From NCBI RefSeq assembly GCF_019104725.1, contig NZ_JAHRXF010000014.1, forward strand, positions 1 to 64,000: a stretch of DNA of 64,000 nucleotides, read 5' to 3'. A program made the position numbers and the translations under genes. The notes beneath the pieces are model-generated. The model worked only from the letters and a program-made list of their open reading frames with translations, had not been told where the DNA came from and did no database searches. Each line of letters starts with the position of its first letter. Within the stretch, counting starts at the first letter, position 1. The DNA is from Streptomyces corallincola (GTDB lineage: Bacteria; Actinomycetota; Actinomycetes; Streptomycetales; Streptomycetaceae). Positions 33,615 to 41,271 of the stretch are shown piece after piece.

Positions 33615-34373
33615 ATGACGGCGGACGGGCTGACGCGTGCGGTGCGGGAGCAGATCGGGCTGGGGCGGCTGCTGCCGCTCGGCGGACCCCTGGACGGGGC
33701 GTGGATCACGGAGGCGGCGGCCGGTGCGGTCCTGGCGGGCGCGGTCGCCCGCGAGGTGCCCGGGGTTCGGCTGACCGGGGTGCCGCGGGTGGCGCTGGCC
33801 GATCCGGAGCGGGCCGGTGATCCGGTCGTACCGCCGCCTCCGGGTGCGGTGTCGCCGGGTCCGCTGCGGGTCTCGGCGGGTTTCGCGGCGGGTGGCGGCG
33901 AACCGCTGACGGCGGTGGCGGGCCGACTGCGGGCGGTGCTGGTGACGGCGGCGGAGCGGCTGGGGCTGCGGGTCGCGGAGACCGACCTGAGGGTGACCGA
34001 CCTGCTGGACGGGCCGCCGGGCGCGGCCGAGCCGGTCCGGGCGCCGCGTCCGCCGGACGCGCGCCCGGCCTCGGACCCGGACGAGTCCCGCGCGGTGGCG
34101 GCCGCGCTGGCCATGCCGGGTACGGCCCGGCTCACCGGCTCGCTGGGCGGGCGCGGCCGGGGTGTGCGCATCGACGACCGGGCGGACGGGGGCACCCTGC
34201 CGCGTCGGCACGTGCGGGTGGAGCTGGCGACGGTCTCCGGCCACCGGGCCGTGGACGTGGCCCGGGGGGTACGGGCCGCGGTGCGGGACGCGCTGGACCA
34301 TCCGACGGTCGCGGTGCTGGTGACGGCGGTGGACGAGGAGGCACCCGTCCCGCCGACGTCGGCCGTGCCGTGA
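33615..34373 (+). CDS. Probable diverged tandem Asp23-like protein
   Basis: A 252-residue soluble protein of no named family, divergent from the Asp23 island with an 83-base shared promoter. GGAGGT precedes ATG 33615. It reads as two Asp23-like units. The first goes from ITEAAAGAVLAGAVAREVPGVRL through LRVSAGFAAGGGEPLTAVAGRLRAVL to LRVAETDLRVTDLL. The second, shorter, goes from HVRVELATVSGHRAVDVARGVRAAVRDAL to VAVLVTAVDEE. The pattern, strand then helix of about 20 residues then strand, matches the Asp23 halves nearby. A Pro-rich linker lies at about 145-165. This assignment is my inference; structure comparison would settle it. Confidence 0.6.
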   Translation: MTADGLTRAVREQIGLGRLLPLGGPLDGAWITEAAAGAVLAGAVAREVPGVRLTGVPRVALADPERAGDPVVPPPPGAVSPGPLRVSAGFAAGGGEPLTAVAGRLRAVLVTAAERLGLRVAETDLRVTDLLDGPPGAAEPVRAPRPPDARPASDPDESRAVAAALAMPGTARLTGSLGGRGRGVRIDDRADGGTLPRRHVRVELATVSGHRAVDVARGVRAAVRDALDHPTVAVLVTAVDEEAPVPPTSAVP

Positions 34374-34494
34374 CCGTCGGTTCACACCGTCCGGCGGAGG
34401 CGCGCGCGACGGCGCGGGTACGGGACCGTGTCCGCGCGCGTCCCTGTCGGCTCGGTCGTCATCGGCGTCCCGGACCTCCGGGCGGGGTACGGCT

Positions 34495-35298
34495 TCAGTC
34501 CCCCAGGCCCGCGAGGTCGCGGAAGCGGCGGCCCTGGGCGGCGCGCTCGGCGGCGCGCTGCTCGTCGTAGGTGCGGGCGGTGGCGCCGCGCAAGAGGGCC
34601 TTGGTCTCGGTGACGGCGTCGCGGGGGGCGGCGAGGAGGGCGGCGGCGAGGTCGCGGGCGGTGGCGTCGAGGTCACCGGCGGGGACGGCGAGGTTGGCGA
34701 GGCCGGAGCTGACGGCCTCCTCGGCGCCGACGAAGCGTCCGGTGGCGCAGATCTCCAGCGCGCGGGCGTAGCCGACGAGTCCGACGAGCGGGTGGGTCCC
34801 GGCGAGGTCGGGGACGATACCGAGGGCGGTCTCGCGCATGGCGAACTGCACGTCGTCCGCGACGACGCGCAGGTCACAGGCGAGGGCGAGCTGGAATCCG
34901 GCGCCGATGGCATGCCCCTGCACGGCGGCCACGGAGACGATGTCGGTCCGTCGCCACCAGGTGAACGCGTCCTGGAACCCGGCGATGGTCGCGTCGAGGT
35001 CGGCCGCGTCGCGGCGCGCGAGATCGGTGAAGGTCGGCTCGCCCGGAATCCCCTCGGGGGTGAACATCCGGCGGTCGAGCCCGGCGGAGAAGGACTGTCC
35101 CTCGGCACGCAGCAGCACGACCCGGACGGAGCCCGGCAGCAGCCGGCCGGCCTCGGTGAGCGTCCGCCACAGGGCGGGGCTCTGCGCGTTGCGCTTGGCC
35201 GCGTTGGTCAGCGTCACCGTGGCGAGGGTGTCGTCCACGGTGAGCCGTACGCCGTCCTGGTCGAGTACGGCGGTGAGGTCCTGGTCGGGCGTGGCCAT
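34495..35298 (-). CDS. Enoyl-CoA hydratase/isomerase family protein
   Basis: A 267-residue crotonase-fold protein. The oxyanion segment is SAGLDRRMF near residue 73 and AIGAGFQLALACDLRV at about 130. One catalytic glutamate is kept in MRETALGIVPDLAG. The other (first) glutamate position reads Gln in GFQLALACD, so pure hydratase activity is uncertain; isomerase or hydrolase chemistry is possible. Starts at ATG 35298 (MATPDQDL). Standalone. Confidence 0.85.
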   Translation of the reverse strand: MATPDQDLTAVLDQDGVRLTVDDTLATVTLTNAAKRNAQSPALWRTLTEAGRLLPGSVRVVLLRAEGQSFSAGLDRRMFTPEGIPGEPTFTDLARRDAADLDATIAGFQDAFTWWRRTDIVSVAAVQGHAIGAGFQLALACDLRVVADDVQFAMRETALGIVPDLAGTHPLVGLVGYARALEICATGRFVGAEEAVSSGLANLAVPAGDLDATARDLAAALLAAPRDAVTETKALLRGATARTYDEQRAAERAAQGRRFRDLAGLGD

Positions 35299-35426
35299 GC
35301 GGCGCCTCCGGGGGTGCGGTCAGTGGCGCGTGCCGTGGCGGCGCGCCAAGTGACTGCACAGTAACCACCCGGTCGGTCGTACGAACGGCCGGGTGGCCAC
35401 CGGTGGGACCGATGGCCCGCCCGGGG

Positions 35427-35648
35427 TCAGGACGTTTCGGCCTTCTTGCCCCTGGTCGCTCCGCCACGCCCACGGAGCGTGACGCCCGACTCACTGAGCA
35501 TCCGGTGCACGAAGCCATACGAGCGGCCGGTCTCCTCGGCCAGCGCCCGGATGCTCGCACCGGAGTCGTACTTCTTCTTCAGGTCTGCCGCGAGCTTGTC
35601 GCGCGCGGCGCCGGTCACCCGGCTGCCCTTCTTCAGAGTCTCGGCCAC
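35427..35648 (-). CDS. Small helix-turn-helix DNA-binding protein
   Basis: A 73-residue basic protein. Residues about 10-25 (VTGAARDKLAADLKKKY) and 31-56 (ASIRALAEETGRSYGFVHRMLSES) form a helix-turn-helix like that in Streptomyces sigma-like/Lsr2-associated small regulators. The tail is GRGGATRGKK. GAGGAGG precedes GTG 35648 at about 6 bases, which excludes the longer upstream frame. A 22-base palindrome lies about 140 bases upstream and may be its autoregulatory site. Target genes unknown. Confidence 0.82.
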   Translation of the reverse strand: MAETLKKGSRVTGAARDKLAADLKKKYDSGASIRALAEETGRSYGFVHRMLSESGVTLRGRGGATRGKKAETS

Positions 35649-35785
35649 CCGTGCCTCCTCATGGGAAGTGCGCTCTGGTCTCCTCATGATCACCCCTCCG
35701 GGGCGCGATGGCCACCCATTCGGCAAGGTCCGTGGGACATCGTCGTGACGACAGGAGGGGTTGCGCACATCCGGAACGGGCCATT

Positions 35786-35819
35786 CCACCTTCGGGTGTC
35801 CGTACACCCGAACGGGTGG
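35786..35819. promoter_or_regulatory. Operator-like palindrome TTCGGGTGT-N4-ACACCCGAA
   Basis: A 22-base perfect dyad (9-bp arms, CCGT centre) extended outward by CCACC/GGTGG with a 2-base bulge. Upstream of the helix-turn-helix gene. Typical size for a dimeric repressor site; an RNA hairpin is the alternative. Confidence 0.5.
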
Positions 35820-36019
35820 TTCCGCGTTGTGCCAGGTCAGGGACGCGCGACGGCCGCACCCCCGGTGAGCGGGGGTGCGGCCGTGCGGTCGATCTCCGTC
35901 GCGCCGTGACACGCCGCGGTACGAGGGGATCTCACGCAGATGGGGGATCAAGGATCGGCCGAATGATCCATGAGCGGGTGATCGTCTCCGGCCGGGCGCT
36001 CGGCCGGGGACATGGCGTC

Positions 36020-36076
36020 CCCGCCGGACCGTCCCGGCGGGGACGGCCGGGAGACCCGCCGGGACGGTCCGGCGGG
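36020..36076 (-). terminator. Perfect 22-bp hairpin after the ABC-F gene
   Basis: 36020-36041 pairs without mismatch with 36055-36076 around a 13-base loop, starting 8 bases after the stop codon. One of the strongest terminators in the window. Confidence 0.9.
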
Positions 36077-36083
36077 TGCCTGG

Positions 36084-37682
36084 TCAGGCCAGGGCGACCA
36101 GGTCGGCGTAGTCCGCGCCCCACAGGTCCTCGACGCCGTCCGGGAGCAGGATGATCCGCTCCGGCTGGAGCGCCTCGACGGCGCCCTCGTCGTGGGTGAC
36201 GAGGACGACGGCGCCCTTGTAGGTGCGCAGCGCGCCGAGGATCTCCTCGCGGCTGGCCGGGTCGAGGTTGTTGGTGGGCTCGTCCAGCAGCAGCACGTTG
36301 GCGGCGGAGACGACCAGGGTGGCCAGCGCCAGGCGGGTCTTCTCGCCGCCGGAGAGGACCCGGGCGGGCTTGTCCACGTCGTCGCCGGAGAACAGGAACG
36401 AACCGAGCACCTTGCGGACCTCCACGAGGTCCATGTCGGGCGCGGAGGACCGCATGTTCTCCAGCACCGAGCGCTCGGGGTCGAGGGTCTCGTGCTCCTG
36501 CGCGTAGTAGCCGAGCTTGAGGCCGTGGCCGGGGACGACGGAGCCGGTGTCGGGCTGCTCGACACCGCCGAGGAGGCGCAGCAGCGTGGTCTTGCCCGCG
36601 CCGTTGAGGCCGAGGATGACGACGCGCGAGCCCTTGTCGATGGCCAGATCGACGTCGGTGAAGATCTCCAGCGAGCCGTACGACTTCGACAGGCCCTCGG
36701 CGGTCAGCGGTGTACGGCCGCAGGGCGCGGGGTCGGGGAAGCGCAGCTTGGCGACCTTGTCGGACTGGCGGACGGCCTCCAGCCCGGAGAGCAGCTTGTC
36801 GGCGCGGCGAGCCATGTTCTGCGCGGCGACCGTCTTGGTGGCCTTGGCGCGCATCTTGTCGGCCTGGGAGTGCAGCGCGGCGGCCTTCTTCTCGGCGTTG
36901 GCGCGCTCGCGCTTGCGGCGCTTCTCGTCGGCCTCGCGCTGCTGCTGGTAGAGCTTCCAGCCCATGTTGTAGACGTCGATCTGGGAGCGGTTGGCGTCCA
37001 GGTAGAACACCTTGTTGACGACCGTCTCCACGAGGTCCACGTCGTGGGAGATCACGATGAAGCCGCCGCGGTAGGTCTTCAGGTAGTCCCGCAGCCAGAT
37101 GATCGAGTCGGCGTCGAGGTGGTTGGTCGGTTCGTCCAGCAGCAGGGTGTCGGCGTCGGAGAACAGGATGCGGGCCAGCTCGATACGGCGGCGCTGACCG
37201 CCGGAGAGGGTGTGCAGGGGCTGGCCGAGCACCCGGTCGGGCAGGTTGAGCGCGGCGGCGATGGTGGCGGCCTCGGCCTCGGCGGAGTACCCGCCCTTGG
37301 TGAGGAACTCGGTCTCCTGGCGCTCGTACTGCTTCATCGCCTTGTCGCGAGTGCTGCCCTTGCCGTTGGCGATGCGCTCCTCGTTCTCGCGCATCTTGCG
37401 GAGCAGCACGTCGAGGCCGCGCGCGGACAGGACGCGGTCGCGGGCGAGGACGTCGAGGTCGCCGGTGCGGGGGTCCTGCGGGAGGTAGCCGACCTCGCCG
37501 GAGCGGGTGACGGTGCCGCCGGCGGGGATGCCCTCACCGGCGAGGACCTTGGTCAGCGTGGTCTTGCCGGCGCCGTTGCGGCCGACCAGGCCGATGCGGT
37601 CGCCCTTGGCGACACGGAAGGTGGCGTTCTCGATGAGGACGCGCGCACCGGCGCGCAGCTCGATACCGGAGGCGGAGATCAC
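36084..37682 (-). CDS. ABC-F family ATP-binding protein
   Basis: A 532-residue soluble protein with two ABC ATPase domains and no membrane part. Domain 1: GRNGAGKTTL (Walker A), LSGGQRRRIELARIL, LLLDEPTNHLD. Domain 2: GLNGAGKTTLL, LSGGEKTRLALATLV, LLLDEPTNNLD. Between them a charged helical P-site tRNA interaction linker (about 240-310, YQQQREADEKRRKRER). ABC-F proteins act on the ribosome as translation factors or antibiotic-protection proteins. The moderate linker and lack of antibiotic-cluster context favour a housekeeping (EttA/Uup-like) role, but resistance cannot be excluded. GTG start. A seven-codon frame lies 58 bases upstream. Confidence 0.92.
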   Translation of the reverse strand: MISASGIELRAGARVLIENATFRVAKGDRIGLVGRNGAGKTTLTKVLAGEGIPAGGTVTRSGEVGYLPQDPRTGDLDVLARDRVLSARGLDVLLRKMRENEERIANGKGSTRDKAMKQYERQETEFLTKGGYSAEAEAATIAAALNLPDRVLGQPLHTLSGGQRRRIELARILFSDADTLLLDEPTNHLDADSIIWLRDYLKTYRGGFIVISHDVDLVETVVNKVFYLDANRSQIDVYNMGWKLYQQQREADEKRRKRERANAEKKAAALHSQADKMRAKATKTVAAQNMARRADKLLSGLEAVRQSDKVAKLRFPDPAPCGRTPLTAEGLSKSYGSLEIFTDVDLAIDKGSRVVILGLNGAGKTTLLRLLGGVEQPDTGSVVPGHGLKLGYYAQEHETLDPERSVLENMRSSAPDMDLVEVRKVLGSFLFSGDDVDKPARVLSGGEKTRLALATLVVSAANVLLLDEPTNNLDPASREEILGALRTYKGAVVLVTHDEGAVEALQPERIILLPDGVEDLWGADYADLVALA

Positions 37683-37740
37683 GGACAGACTCCTGGGCGT
37701 ACGGGATTGACGGGTGGGCGGCTGAGGACGTTCCCGCCGT

Positions 37741-37764
37741 CTAATGCGCGAGGAGAATGGCCAT
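37741..37764 (-). CDS. Possible 7-codon leader peptide upstream of ABC-F
   Basis: ATG GCC ATT CTC CTC GCG CAT TAG encodes MAILLAH, ending 58 bases before the ABC-F start. A -10-like TAGACT lies 7 bases upstream of its ATG, so transcription could begin at the ATG, giving a leaderless leader peptide. The following sequence can pair GGCGG with CCGCC. Leader peptides controlling ABC-F genes by ribosome stalling are known in other bacteria; here the link is inference. Confidence 0.35.
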   Translation of the reverse strand: MAILLAH

Positions 37765-37996
37765 GCGGGCCAGTCTAACGGGGCGGTGCAAGCGGGTTCC
37801 CCGGCCTGTGGACGACGCGGACACGGGCGGCGCGGGTGTCCGGGCGGGCGCGCGCGGGTACCCGCGCCGGGCGCGGCGGACCGGGGGCGCCGGGTCCGGC
37901 CCGTACGGGTGAACGCCCGGACCCCGGCGGACGGCGCCGGGTAGGGATGGCGCCAGGTCTCGTAGGGCCCGCGCGGCGGGCGGAAGGCGGTGGGGC

Positions 37997-38887
37997 GTGC
38001 AGTTCGACGACGACGCCGGTCTGGACACGTCCGAGGTGCGCGACGTGCGCGGCAGCCGGATTCCGGGCGGCCGGGCGACGGTGGGCGGCGGGCTCGTCGG
38101 GGTGGTGGGCCTGCTGCTGGCGCTGTTCCTCGGAGTGGGCCCCGACCAGCTCGGCCTGTCCTCCGGCGGGGACGAGGCGCGGCCGGACGCGTCCTCGCTG
38201 GCGCAGGTGCAGCAGTCCTGCCGGACCGGGCGGGACGCCAACACGCGCGACGACTGCCGGACGGTGGCCGTCGTCAACAGCGTGCAGGACTACTGGACGC
38301 AGGAGTTCCGCAGGCGCGACGGCGTCTACACGGCCGCGCCGACGGTCCTCTTCAGCGACCGGGTGGGCACCGCGTGCGGGACGGCCACCTCGGCGGTCGG
38401 CCCGTTCTACTGCCCCGGTGACCGGCGGGTCTATCTCGACCTGGGGTTCTTCGACGAGTTGCGGACCAAGTTCGGGGCGACCGGCGGCCCGTTCGCGCAG
38501 GCGTACGTGGTGGCGCACGAGTACGGCCACCACGTGCAGGACCTGACCGGTGTGCTGAAGCGCTCGCAGGACGGGCGCACCGGCGCCGACAGCGGCTCGG
38601 TGCGCACGGAGTTACAGGCCGACTGCTACGCGGGCGTGTGGGCGCACCACGCGACGACCACCCCGGACGAATCGACGGGCCGCCCGCTGATCACCAGCCT
38701 GACGGCGGCCGACATCGAGGACGGCCTGGACGCGGCGGCGGCCGTGGGCGACGACCGCATCCAGGAGCGGTTCCAGGGCCGGGTGACGCCGGAGACCTGG
38801 ACGCACGGGTCGGCGCAGCAGCGCCGTCAGTGGTTCGACCAGGGGTACCGCACCGGGGACATGGGCCGCTGCGACACGTTCCGCTGA
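37997..38887 (+). CDS. Neutral zinc metallopeptidase (YpfJ family)
   Basis: A 296-residue protein with a short cytosolic start, one membrane helix (GGLVGVVGLLLALFLGVG, about 31-48) and an outside catalytic domain. The zinc helix is HEYGHHVQ at about 174 (HExxH), with a downstream ELQADCYAG supplying the third ligand Glu. Four cysteines (CRTGR, DDCRT, ACGT, YCPG) may form disulfides. GTG 37997 follows GGTGGGGC. Substrate unknown. Confidence 0.88.
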   Translation: MQFDDDAGLDTSEVRDVRGSRIPGGRATVGGGLVGVVGLLLALFLGVGPDQLGLSSGGDEARPDASSLAQVQQSCRTGRDANTRDDCRTVAVVNSVQDYWTQEFRRRDGVYTAAPTVLFSDRVGTACGTATSAVGPFYCPGDRRVYLDLGFFDELRTKFGATGGPFAQAYVVAHEYGHHVQDLTGVLKRSQDGRTGADSGSVRTELQADCYAGVWAHHATTTPDESTGRPLITSLTAADIEDGLDAAAAVGDDRIQERFQGRVTPETWTHGSAQQRRQWFDQGYRTGDMGRCDTFR

Positions 38888-39001
38888 GCCGCCCCGACCG
38901 CTCACCCCGACCGCTCGCACGGGCCGTTGTCAGTGGCGGCTGCCACACTCGGGGAAACGGGACGAACCGGTGCGGAACCGGTCCACGAGGGAGTGATCGG
39001 C

Positions 39002-39424
39002 ATGGCGGGTAACGGTGGACGGCCGAGCGTGTGTCCGACGCTGCTGTACACGGACGCGAGGGCGGCGATCACGCAGCTCACGGAGGGGCTGGGCTTCACC
39101 GCGACGGCGGTGTACGAGACGGCGGACGGCGGCGCCGTGATGCACGCCGAACTGGTGCAGGGCCGGGGCGCAGTGATGCTCGGTTCGAAGGGGCGGGGCG
39201 GTCTGTTCGACTCGGTGATGAAGGGCGCGGGCCCCTGTGGGGTGTACGTGGTCGTGACCGACGTGGACGCGCATCACCGGCGGGCCGTGGAGCACGGCGT
39301 GGAGATCCTGATGGAGCCGACCGACCAGGACTACGGCTCGCGGGACTACCTGGCCCGCGATCTGGAGGGCAACGTGTGGAGCTTCGGGACGTACGCGCCG
39401 GAGATCGGGGGCGGGGAGGCGTAG
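39002..39424 (+). CDS. VOC (glyoxalase/bleomycin resistance fold) protein
   Basis: A 140-residue single-module vicinal-oxygen-chelate protein. It has the paired beta-alpha-beta-beta-beta layout: PTLLYTDARAAITQLTEGLGF; VMHAELVQGRGAVMLGS; CGVYVVVTDVDAHHRRAVEHGVEIL; and YGSRDYLARDLEGNVWSFGTY. The last block has the D-P/L-G-N-x-W/F signature of PhnB/glyoxalase-like members. Could bind a hydrophobic ligand or metal; substrate unknown. ATG 39002 follows GAGGGAG. Confidence 0.85.
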   Translation: MAGNGGRPSVCPTLLYTDARAAITQLTEGLGFTATAVYETADGGAVMHAELVQGRGAVMLGSKGRGGLFDSVMKGAGPCGVYVVVTDVDAHHRRAVEHGVEILMEPTDQDYGSRDYLARDLEGNVWSFGTYAPEIGGGEA

Positions 39425-39517
39425 GCGGCCGGTGCGGGGCCGGACGGGCCGGGCCGAACGGGACGGGGACGGGGCTGAACGGGACGGGCCGCGAGGGGGC
39501 CCGGTGGTCCCGTCGGG

Positions 39518-40942
39518 TCAGCCTCCGGTGTGGACCTGGAAGGCGGCTCTGCGGACCGCCTTGGCGAGTGCCGGGTCGGGGTGGGCGGCGGCGAGGGCGA
39601 CCAGCACCTGCACGGTGCGGGGATGGCCCACGGCCCGGACCTCGTCCAGCAGCATCGGCACGGTGGGCTGCACCGCGGCCTCCAGGTGCCGGACGAGCAT
39701 CTCGGCCTCGCCGTGGTCCGCGACGGCGGCGGCGGTGTCCACCCAGAGCCAGGTGGCCTCCTCGCGGGTGAGGACCTCGTGGGCGTCCTCGGGGTCGATC
39801 CCGTCGTGCTCCGCGAGCCAGAGCAGCGCGTAGGGGCGCAGGGCGGGTTCGTCCACCACGGCGCGCACATCGGGTTCGGCGGGGGCGCCGACGACGCGCA
39901 GCGCCTCGAAGGCGAGGCCGCGCAGCAGGGCGTCCTCGCCGCGGGCGCCGTCGAGGAGTTCGGTGACGGCCCTGCCGACGGGGCGGGCGGCGAGCCAGGC
40001 GCGGTATTCGTCGCGGGCCGCCTTGGGGCGGAGCTGGGCGCAGCCGCGCAGCATGTCCTCGGCGGACTGCTCGATGTTTCCGGCCGGGCTCTGCGCGGCG
40101 ACGCAGATCTGCTCCAGCTTGACCCACACCGCCCAGCTGCCGAGGGGGGTGAGGGTGGCGTGGCCGTCGGCGCGGGTGAGGGCGCCGACCGAGGCGAGGG
40201 CGTCGAGGGCCCAGTCGAGCAGCGGGGGGAGCGGGGTCTCGGTGTCCCCGGCGGGGGCCGGTGCGGCGGGCGGGGCCTCCGGGGTCGCGGCGGCGCCGTC
40301 GGGGGCGTAGGAGACCTCGCAGCGTTCGGTGCGCAGTTCGGTGACCCGCTGCTGGAGCAGGTCGAGCAGCTGCTCGACCGGGACGGGACCGGCGGAGAGC
40401 TGGAGGAAGGAGAGCACCTGGGGCATCGCGGAGACGACCTCGGCGACGGCGCCGGGTTCCTGGTCCGCGGGTTCCGGGCTGGCCAGCGACCAGGCGTCGA
40501 ACAGGGCGACCCAGCCGCGCAGTACGGCGCTGTCGTCACGGTCCCAGGCGCGCAGACGCCAGCCGGGGCGGGCGTTGTCCCCGTGCACCTCGACCAGTCC
40601 GGCGAGGCGGGCGGTGTCCCACTCGGCGCGGATCTCGGGGCCGCTCAGGCCGAGGTCGGCGGCGGCCAGGCGGGTGGTGGCCTCGGACAGGGTGGCCTTG
40701 CCGTCGGCGGTGGCGCCGTCGCTGCCGGGGCCGAGGGCTGCGTCGGCCCAGCGGGCGACACGGACCGCACCGGCCAGACCGGCGCGCGCCGTCGCGGCCA
40801 GCTCGGCCCGGGCCGGGGTGCCCTCCGGCGGGCGGGGGGCGGGGCGGCGCGTGGGCCGCTGGTTCACAGCGGAGGGGGCGGCGGCCAGGGGTCGGGGTCG
40901 GACGAGTCGAAGCCTGGAGTCGCGCGGGATACGGGACGTCAC
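39518..40942 (-). CDS. Large uncharacterised helical protein
   Basis: A 474-residue soluble protein, rich in Ala, Leu, Glu and Arg and largely predicted helical. GTG 40942 (VTSRIPRDS) begins it; an upstream frame to 41038 is open. Two parts can be seen: residues about 45-310 with helix pairs such as VSAMPQVLSFLQLSAGPVPVEQLLDLL, then a C-terminal half with HEAT-like repetition (RGLAFEALRVVGAP, VRAVGHPRTVQVLVALA). No catalytic motif. G-rich DNA covers its promoter region. Function unknown. Confidence 0.8.
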   Translation of the reverse strand: MTSRIPRDSRLRLVRPRPLAAAPSAVNQRPTRRPAPRPPEGTPARAELAATARAGLAGAVRVARWADAALGPGSDGATADGKATLSEATTRLAAADLGLSGPEIRAEWDTARLAGLVEVHGDNARPGWRLRAWDRDDSAVLRGWVALFDAWSLASPEPADQEPGAVAEVVSAMPQVLSFLQLSAGPVPVEQLLDLLQQRVTELRTERCEVSYAPDGAAATPEAPPAAPAPAGDTETPLPPLLDWALDALASVGALTRADGHATLTPLGSWAVWVKLEQICVAAQSPAGNIEQSAEDMLRGCAQLRPKAARDEYRAWLAARPVGRAVTELLDGARGEDALLRGLAFEALRVVGAPAEPDVRAVVDEPALRPYALLWLAEHDGIDPEDAHEVLTREEATWLWVDTAAAVADHGEAEMLVRHLEAAVQPTVPMLLDEVRAVGHPRTVQVLVALAAAHPDPALAKAVRRAAFQVHTGG

Positions 40943-41271
40943 GAGTGCAGTCTTCCGGTTGACGGTCCGAAAACCCAAACGGAATGTCACGGGCGGCGAC
41001 GGGACTGGCCAACGCACGGGCGCCCGTGGGGTGCGCAAAGGGGGCGCAGGGGGCGCTTACGGGGGCGTATCCCCGGTTGCGGGGGCGTTGGGGGCAGGGA
41101 GGACGTTCGGGAGAGCGCTCGCACGTCTGTGCAGAGGGCCGTAAACGGAACCTCCGGAAGCGGATCTTCCGCCCCTCTCCCCCGGTGGCGGCGGGAGAGG
41201 GACGGAAAGGGGCGGAAGGGCGAGGAAGGGCGCCGATCGAGGCGGGCGGCGGCGGTAGGGGCCCGTGCGGC
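40943..41271. other. G-rich intergenic region upstream of the helical-protein gene
   Basis: About 330 bases without a gene. 41037-41100 holds six G5 runs on the plus strand (strong G-quadruplex potential). Another hairpin GCGGA-TCT-TCCGC lies around 41160. The terminator of the hydrolase gene is at 41174-41200. The promoter of the 40942 gene must lie in its left part. Confidence 0.6.
41174..41200 (-). terminator. Hairpin after alpha/beta hydrolase gene
   Basis: CCTCTCCC pairs with GGGAGAGG around 11 bases, about 70 bases beyond the hydrolase stop. Confidence 0.55.

Larger units (their letters stand above)
35649..36083. other. Gap holding a palindrome and two terminator-like hairpins
   Basis: About 435 bases with no credible gene. 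Contents from left: probable promoter of the helix-turn-helix gene; the TTCGGGTGT palindrome at 35786-35819; a hairpin at 35851-35883 (CGGCCGCACCCC with its complement); and the 22-bp ABC-F terminator at 36020-36076. Frames across it have poor composition. Confidence 0.6.

Noticed and set aside
35708..36154. 148-residue plus-strand frame
   Set aside because: Runs across a palindrome and terminators; Arg/Gly/Pro-rich with no start signal or domain.
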